64,000 nt of DNA from Neocallimastix lanati (nom. inval.) (taxonomy: Eukaryota > Neocallimastigomycota > Neocallimastigomycetes > Neocallimastigales > Neocallimastigaceae), in NCBI GenBank assembly GCA_016946835.1, contig JACVTC010000029.1:632001-696000 (forward strand), given 5' to 3'. A program made the position numbers and the translations under genes. Shown piece by piece: positions 57,554 to 64,000 of the stretch (its first letter is position 1; each line of letters starts with the position of its first letter). The notes under the pieces were generated by a model. That model was not told the DNA's origin, made no database searches, and saw only the letters and a list, made by a program, of their open reading frames with translations.

Positions 57554-57719
57554 CTAATTTTCTATTACCTATTATTTTTAATAGTTAATTTTAACACATT
57601 TATAAAAATTTAAATTTTAAAATGTTAATATAGAAAGAGATAAAATTTTTATATTATAATAAATTAGTTTATATATTTTTTAAAATGAATATTTTTTTTT
57701 TAAAATAATGTTTATTTAC

Positions 57720-57774
57720 CAGCTAAAACGTTTTTCAATTGATAAAGTAATAGTAAATAAAATAAGCTATTTAT
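57720..57774 (-). CDS. Candidate signal-peptide exon, ATG replaced by ATA
   Basis: Reads (ATA)NSLFYLLLLYQLKNVLA then G|GTAAAT, a phase-1 donor matching exon 2. It is a textbook secretory leader (hydrophobic core, VLA cleavage end), and the 165-bp intron is of normal size for this gene. No ATG occurs between the in-frame upstream TAA (57793-57795) and the leader. Either the start mutated, initiation is non-AUG, or an upstream exon supplies ATG. Confidence 0.5.
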
Positions 57775-58635
57775 ATATATATTATATAATAATTAAAACG
57801 ATGTTAAAAATAGTATTATAAGTTATTGTAAAGCAGAAAAAATATTATAAATTATTATTTAACTAATATATAGATATTTCAATTTTTTTCTAACCTAATC
57901 TTTTTTTAAATTATTTTTATTTATTTAAAGTTGTTATATTTCTTTAATTAACTATTTATTTATCTATTTAAATTATTTATTATATTTATTTAATTCTTAT
58001 TTATTTATACATTTAAATTTATGTTGTGTTTATTGAAATTGTATTTATATATCCATTGATTTTTTTATTTATATTTATTAAATTATTTTTTATTATTCAT
58101 ATATATTGTATAATATATTTATTAAAATTTTATTTATTCATACATTTATATATTTATTACTATTCCAAATATAAATTTTTAAAATTTATCAAAAATATAA
58201 TTATTTATTCATATATATTATTTATAATTTTATTAAATTTATTTATTCATTTATACTTTTCCATTTATTATTACTATTATATATATAAATATAAATTTTT
58301 TTTTAAAATTTTTTTATTCATTTAAATATTTTTAATATATTTATTAAAATTCTATTTATTTGTTCATTTATTAATTATTAAATACTTTTATTAATACTTA
58401 TTAAAAATATATTTATTTGTTCATTTATATTATTTATTTAATTTATTTAAATTATATTTATTTATGCATTTATATTATTATTTTTTGTTAATTATACTAA
58501 TTTTCATCAACATAAATTCCATTTTATGTTTCATTAAAGTTTTAATATTTATAATTAAATTTTAAGAGAAATATAATAAAATACTTTAAATATACAATTA
58601 TATAATAATAAATTTATCTGTTTTTTTTTTGTATG

Positions 58636-58753
58636 TTTCATACCAGAAAAAAAATAATTAATAATAAAATAAGATTTTATTTTTTCTATTTTTTCATAAA
58701 ACTATAATTAAGTTTTTAATGTTTTATTTTTTTTTAAATATTTTTCATACCAG
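58636..58753 (+). promoter_or_regulatory. Repeated TTTCATACCAG motif upstream of scaffoldin
   Basis: TTTCATACCAG occurs at 58636-58646 and 58743-58753, and in reverse complement at 59180-59190. An 11-mer with this GC content repeating three times in 560 bp of such AT-rich DNA is unlikely by chance. It may be a transcription-factor site, or part of a dispersed repeat. Confidence 0.35.
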
Positions 58754-58757
58754 AAAT

Positions 58758-58806
58758 ATTTCCAACCCAACATTTTAATAATGTTTAACGTTTTTAGGTT
58801 GGAAAT
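58758..58806. repeat. Inverted repeat ATTTCCAACC/GGTTGGAAAT
   Basis: Perfect 10-bp arms with a 29-nt loop that itself contains AACATT/AATGTT. It sits 5 bp after the second CATACCAG motif. Possible hairpin, operator-like site or tiny transposon footprint. Confidence 0.6.
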
Positions 58807-59089
58807 GCTTTCAAATTTACTAATAGATTGATAATTGTTTTATTTTATTAATTTTTTTTATCTAAATAAAATTATAAAAGTTTTTTTTTTTCGTTACTTT
58901 GTTTTTTTTAGGTTTAATTCGTTTTTGAATATTTTGATTATATCAAATAATAATAATAATTAAAAATAAAAATTGTTGACAAATTATTAATTATACATAG
59001 AATAAAAATAAAGTTTTTATCTTGTATATAATTAAAAACAATAAAAAAAAATCAAAAAACCCATAAAAAATTAAAATTCCCTTCTTTTT

Positions 59090-59235
59090 TCCTTATGCGT
59101 TAGGGGGGATGGCATCATACTCTGAACATTTATACTTCGGAAAATTTTTTCTATTTCAATTCCTATTCCCCCCTCCTTACTGGTATGAAAAGATTAGGAA
59201 TATTAAGTAGAAACTCCGTCCCAATTCCATGATTT
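59090..59235. other. Short GC-richer island upstream of scaffoldin
   Basis: 146 bp of mixed composition in an AT-rich region, with G6 (59103-59108) and C6 (59168-59173) runs that could pair across about 60 nt, plus the third CATACCAG-type motif. No open frame. Candidate core regulatory region, untranslated exon or non-coding RNA. Confidence 0.3.
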
Positions 59236-59659
59236 TTTATTTTAAATTAAAAGGATAAAAAATTTGGAGAATTTAAATTTACGTTTCAAAAAGAAAAATC
59301 GACGTTCAGTTTTATAAAATATAATTTTTATAATTTTCATAGGACTTCGGGTTAGACTTTTATCAAATATGAAAAGAATACCACCAAAAAGATTGAATGA
59401 AAAGGTAATTTTAAAAAAATTCATTGTAACAAAGAAATCTAAAAATTTTTACACCATTTTTATAGTTTTTGTTTTATTATTATAAAAATAGATAAAAAGT
59501 AGTCCCTTTATAAAAATATTATTTAAATGAGAAAAAAAATTATTACAAAAAAATAATATAAATAAAGTAATAATAAAAGTAATGATAATAATAGGAAAAA
59601 AAACCTTTAGCTTTCCTTCTTTAATTAGATAACAATGCATTAAATTTTAATTTAAAATG
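59236..59659. other. AT-rich, two short minus-strand frames of doubtful reality
   Basis: Frames of 60 (59242-59424) and 63 codons (59449-59640) on the minus strand are rich in Phe/Ile/Lys and show no recognisable domain. I would not call genes here. Confidence 0.3.
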
Positions 59660-62600
59660 GTTTCTTTTAAAAGGGGTCTTTTAATTATATTTATTTCCTT
59701 TTATTTAATTTTTATTTCTTTTTTTTTATTTTTATTTCCTTTAGTTTATTATTATTTTTTTTGGTTTATTTTTATTTTTACTTCATTTTATTTCTTTTAG
59801 TTTATTTTTATTTTTATTTCCTTTTAGTTAATTTTTACTTCTTTTTTTTTCTTTTATTTTTATTTCTTTTTTTTAATTTTTATTTTTATTTTCTTAGGTT
59901 TATTTTTATTTTTATTTCCTTTTAGTTAATTTTATTTCTTTTTTTTTTTTATTTTTATTTCTTTTTTTTAATTTTTATTTTTATTTTCTTTGGTTTATTT
60001 TTATTTCCTTTTTTTTTATTTTTATTTCCTTTTCTTTTTACTTTTTTATTTTTAGTTCTTTTCTTTTTCATTTTTATTTCTTTTCTTTTTTCTTTTTTAT
60101 TTCCTTTAATTTACCGTTATTTTTATTTCTTTTTACTTAATTTTTATTTTTGCTTTAATTTCCTTTCATTTATTTTTATTTCTTTTAGTTAATTTTTATT
60201 TCTTTTTTTCTTTTTTTCTTTTTTATTTTTATTTTTATTTCCTTTTCTTTTTACTTTTATTTCTATTTTATTTTATTTTTATTTCCTTTGATTTATTTTT
60301 ATTTCCTTTAGTTTATTTTTATTTCATTTTTTTTATTTTTATTTCCTTTAATTTATTTTTATTTTTATTTCCTTTTCTTTTTACTTTTATTTCTATTTTT
60401 TTTATTTTTATTTCCTTTTTTTTATTTTTATTTCCTTTTTTTTATTTTTATTTCCTTTAGTTTATTTTTATTTTTATTTCCTTTTCTTTTTACTTTTATT
60501 TCTATTTTATTTTTATTTTTATTTCCTTTTTTTTTTATTTCCTTTGGTTTATTTTAATTTCTTTTTTTTTTTATTTCCTTTTAGTTAATTTTTATTTCTT
60601 TTTTGTTTCTATTTCCTTTCTTTAATTTTTATTTTAATTTTTATTTTTATTTCCTTTAATTTATTTTTATTTCATTTTTTTTATTTTTATTTCCTTTAGT
60701 TTATTTTTATTTTTATTTCCTTTTCTTTTTACTTTTATTTCTATTTTTTTTTTATTTTTATTTCCTTTAGTTTATTTTTATTTCATTTTTTTTATTTTTA
60801 TTTCCTTTAGTTTATTTTTATTTTTATTTCCTTTTCTTTTTACTTTTATTTCTATTTTTTTTTTATTTTTATTTCCTTTTTTTTATTTTTATTTCCTTTA
60901 GATTATTTTTATTTTTATTTCCTTTTCTTTTTACTTTTATTTCTATTTTTTTTTATTTTTATTTCCTTTTTTTTTTTATTTCCTTTGGTTTATTTTAATT
61001 TCTTTTTTTTTTTATTTCCTTTTAGTTAATTTTTATTTCTTTTTTGTTTTTATTTCCTTTCGTTAATTTTTATTTTAATTTTTATTTTTATTTCCTTTAA
61101 TTTATTTTTATTTTTATTTCCTTTTCTTTTTACTTTTATTTCTATTTTTTTTATTTTTATTTCCTTTTTTTTATTTTTATTTCCTTTTTTTTATTTTTAT
61201 TTCCTTTAGTTTATTTTTATTTTTATTTCCTTTTCTTTTTACTTTTATTTCTATTTTATTTTTATTTTTATTTCCTTTTTTTTTTATTTCCTTTGGTTTA
61301 TTTTAATTTCTTTTTTTTTTTATTTCCTTTTAGTTAATTTTTATTTCTTTTTTGTTTCTATTTCCTTTCTTTAATTTTTATTTTAATTTTTATTTTTATT
61401 TCCTTTAATTTATTTTTATTTCATTTTTTTTATTTTTATTTCCTTTAGTTTATTTTTATTTTTATTTCCTTTTCTTTTTACTTTTATTTCTATTTTTTTT
61501 TTATTTTTATTTCCTTTAGTTTATTTTTATTTCATTTTTTTTATTTTTATTTCCTTTAGTTTATTTTTATTTTTATTTCCTTTTCTTTTTACTTTTATTT
61601 CTATTTTTTTTTTATTTTTATTTCCTTTTTTTTATTTTTATTTCCTTTAGATTATTTTTATTTTTATTTCCTTTTCTTTTTACTTTTATTTCTATTTTTT
61701 TTTATTTTTATTTCCTTTTTTTTTTTATTTCCTTTGGTTTATTTTAATTTCTTTTTTTTTTTATTTCCTTTTAGTTAATTTTTATTTCTTTTTTGTTTTT
61801 ATTTCCTTTCGTTAATTTTTATTTTAATTTTTATTTTTATTTCCTTTAATTTATTTTTATTTTTATTTCCTTTTCTTTTTACTTTTATTTCTATTTTTTT
61901 TATTTTTATTTCCTTTTTTTTATTTTTATTTCATTTTTTTTATTTTTATTTCATTTTTTTTATTTTTATTTCCTTTAATTTATTTTTATTTCATTTTTTT
62001 TATTTTTATTTCCTTTAATTTATTTTTATTTCATTTTTTTTATTTTTATTTCCTTTTCTTTTTATTTTTATTTCTATTTTTTTTTTATTTTTATTTCCTT
62101 TTTTTTATTTTTATTTCTATTTTTTTTTTTATTTTTATTTCCTTTTTTTTTTATTTCCTTTGGTTTATTTTAATTTCTTTTTTTTTTTATTTCCTTTTAG
62201 TTAATTTTTATTTCTTTTTTGTTTTTATTTCCTTTCGTTAATTTTTATTTTAATTTTTATTTTTATTTCCTTTAATTTATTTTTATTTTTATTTCCTTTA
62301 ATTTATTTTTATTTTTATTTCCTTTTCTTTTTACTTTTATTTCTATTTTATTTTTATTTTTATTTCCTTTTTTTTTTTTTATTTCCTTTGGTTTATTTTA
62401 ATTTCTTTTTTTTTTTATTTCCTTTTAGTTAATTTTTATTTCTTTTTTGTTTCTATTTCCTTTCTTTAATTTTTATTTTAATTTTTATTTTTATTTCCTT
62501 TAATTTATTTTTATTTTTATTTCCTTTTCTTTTTACTTTTATTTCTATTTTTTTTTATTTTTATTTCCTTTAGTTTATTTTTATTTTTATTTCCTTTTCT

Positions 62601-64000
62601 TTTTACTTTTATTTCTATTTTTTTTTTATTTTTATTTCCTTTTTTTTATTTTTATTTCCTTTAGATTATTTTTATTTTTATTTCCTTTTCTTTTTACTTT
62701 TATTTCTATTTTTTTTATTTTTATTTCCTTTTTTTTTTATTTCCTTTGGTTTATTTTAATTTCTTTTTTTTTTATTTCCTTTTAGTTAATTTTTATTTCT
62801 TTTTTGTTTTTATTTCCTTTCGTTAATTTTTATTTTAATTTTTATTTTTATTTCCTTTAATTTATTTTTATTTTTATTTCCTTTTCTTTTTACTTTTATT
62901 TCTATTTTTTTTTTATTTTTATTTCCTTTAGTTTATTTTTATTTCATTTTTTTTATTTTTATTTCCTTTAATTTATTTTTATTTCATTTTTTTTATTTTT
63001 ATTTCCTTTTCTTTTTACTTTTATTTCTATTTTTTTTTTATTTTTATTTCCTTTTTTTTATTTTTATTTCCTTTTTTTTATTTTTATTTCTATTTTTTTT
63101 TTATTTTTATTTCCTTTTTTTTTTATTTCCTTTGGTTTATTTTAATTTCTTTTTTTTTTATTTCCTTTTAGTTAATTTTTATTTCTTTTTTGTTTTTATT
63201 TCCTTTCGTTAATTTTTATTTTAATTTTTATTTTTATTTCCTTTAATTTATTTTTATTTTTATTTCCTTTTCTTTTTACTTTTATTTCTATTTTTTTTTT
63301 ATTTTTATTTCCTTTAGTTTATTTTTATTTCATTTTTTTTATTTTTATTTCCTTTTCTTTTTACTTTTATTTCTATTTTTTTTTTTATTTTTATTTCCTT
63401 TAGTTTATTTTTATTTCATTTTTTTTATTTTTATTTCATTTTTTTTATTTTTATTTCCTTTAATTTATTTTTATTTCATTTTTTTTATTTTTATTTCCTT
63501 TTTTTTATTTTTATTTCCTTTAGTTTATTTTTATTTTTATTTCCTTTTCTTTTTACTTTTATTTCTATTTTTTTTTTTATTTTTATTTCCTTTTTTTTTA
63601 TTTCCTTTGGTTTATTTTAATTTCCTTTTCTTTTTACTTTTTTATTTTTAGTTTCTTTTCTTTTTTCTTTTTTATTTTTTATTTTCTTTATTTACTTTTA
63701 TTTTTATTTCCTTTTAGTTAATTTTTATTTTTGTTTTAATTTCCTTTCATTTATTTTTATTTCTTTTAGTTAATTTTTATTTTTATTTTCTTTAGTTAAT
63801 TTTTATTTTTATCTTTAATTTTATTTCCTTTAGTTAATTTTTATTTTTATATCTTTTTTTTTTATTTTTATTTCTTTTGGTTTATTTTTATTTCTTTTCT
63901 TTTTATTTTTATTTCCATTTTTTTATTATTATTTCCTTTTCTTTTTACTTTTATTTCTATTTTTTTTTATTTTTATTTCCCTTTATTTATTTTTATTTCC
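59660..64000. repeat. Pyrimidine-rich satellite array with 749-bp higher-order repeat
   Basis: Over 4.3 kb, the plus strand is almost only T with regular C and A: TTTATTTTTATTTCCTTT units with variants (TTTAGTT, TTTGGTT, TTTTCTTTTTACTTT). Longer markers define types: 'gtttctatttcctttctttaa' (60605, 61354, 62449) and 'gtttttatttcctttcgttaa' (61046, 61795 and later). Both recur with a 749-bp step between the first two copies, so about 60480-61228 and 61229-61977 are near-identical. The array reaches the window end. No coding potential. Confidence 0.9.

Larger units (their letters stand above)
38146..57774 (-). other. Gene model: giant modular ScaA-like scaffoldin, 11 exons
   Basis: Exons (right to left): 57720-57774, 56840-57553, 55707-56639, 54312-55145, 53635-54057, 52209-52616, 50899-51744, 50262-50741, 49379-49792, 48147-48986, 38146-47909. 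Every intron starts GTA or GTAA-like, ends AG and interrupts a codon after its first base. All nine internal exons are multiples of three, giving about 5,236 codons. The family resemblance is to the anaerobic-fungal scaffoldins (ScaA), very large secreted proteins with cysteine repeats that carry dockerin enzymes. The weak points are ATA at the first codon and an alternative ATG at 54112. Splice sites were inferred from sequence and module alignment only. Confidence 0.65.
57775..59089. other. AT-rich upstream region of the giant gene
   Basis: Probable promoter region. No coding sequence. Contains two CATACCAG motifs and a strong inverted repeat, listed separately. Confidence 0.4.

Noticed and set aside
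59242-59640. Two small minus-strand genes
   Set aside because: Composition is that expected of T-rich antisense DNA, with no domain or similarity to each other.
59660-64000. Telomere repeat at the window end
   Set aside because: No TTAGGG-type or other short G-rich telomeric unit; units are long, variable and T/C-rich.

Overview
The window is extremely AT-rich eukaryotic DNA. It has asparagine-rich open frames, Ty1/copia and Ty3/gypsy retroelements, a FLYWCH/Mutator-like transposase, long A/T microsatellites, short phase-1 spliceosomal introns and a giant secreted cysteine-repeat protein. Together these point to an anaerobic gut fungus (Neocallimastigomycota), although no marker gene proves it. 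About 20 kb on the right is one recognisable host gene. Most of the left 38 kb is layers of transposon remains.

Layout. 100-1325: decayed coiled-coil (possibly BAR) gene relic running into the 3' end and LTR of a copia element. 1817-8057: a young copia element (193-bp LTRs with two differences seen) carrying one in-frame UGA and one poly-T frameshift. 8058-12147: a second copia element, 5'-truncated, with one nonsense codon and an altered integrase residue. 13020-16000: a minus-strand copia relic split by about 650 bp. 16598-20690: two minus-strand Ty3/gypsy relics, one with a chromodomain. 21429-26365: an LTR-bounded unit with a 5-bp target-site duplication that encloses a dead PL4 rhamnogalacturonan lyase. 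28061-30110: a plus-strand gypsy relic. 30370-33890: two head-to-head Mutator-like transposase copies. 34895-36890: microsatellites and a LINE-type reverse-transcriptase relic. 38146-57774 (minus): the giant gene. 59660-64000: a pyrimidine-rich satellite with a 749-bp higher-order period, running off the window.

The main object is the minus-strand gene at 38146-57774. A 9.76-kb terminal exon carries about forty cysteine repeats and a C-terminal hydrophobic anchor, the architecture of the anaerobic-fungal cellulosome scaffoldin (ScaA) family. Upstream I can assemble nine further module exons and a signal-peptide-like exon. All join in phase 1, every internal exon length is a multiple of three, and the total is about 5,236 residues. 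Two points are unresolved. The first exon has ATA where ATG is expected. A second signal-peptide-like sequence with a proper ATG (54112) lies in frame just before exon 5, so the locus could be one giant gene, a gene with two starts, or a tandem duplication.

Functional reading: the intact host gene would display or organise carbohydrate-active enzymes on the fungal surface, and the PL4 relic is a dead member of the same plant-cell-wall degradation repertoire. The rest is explained by retrotransposition, template switching and decay. All family assignments come from motif recognition in translated sequence. No alignment or database search was run.
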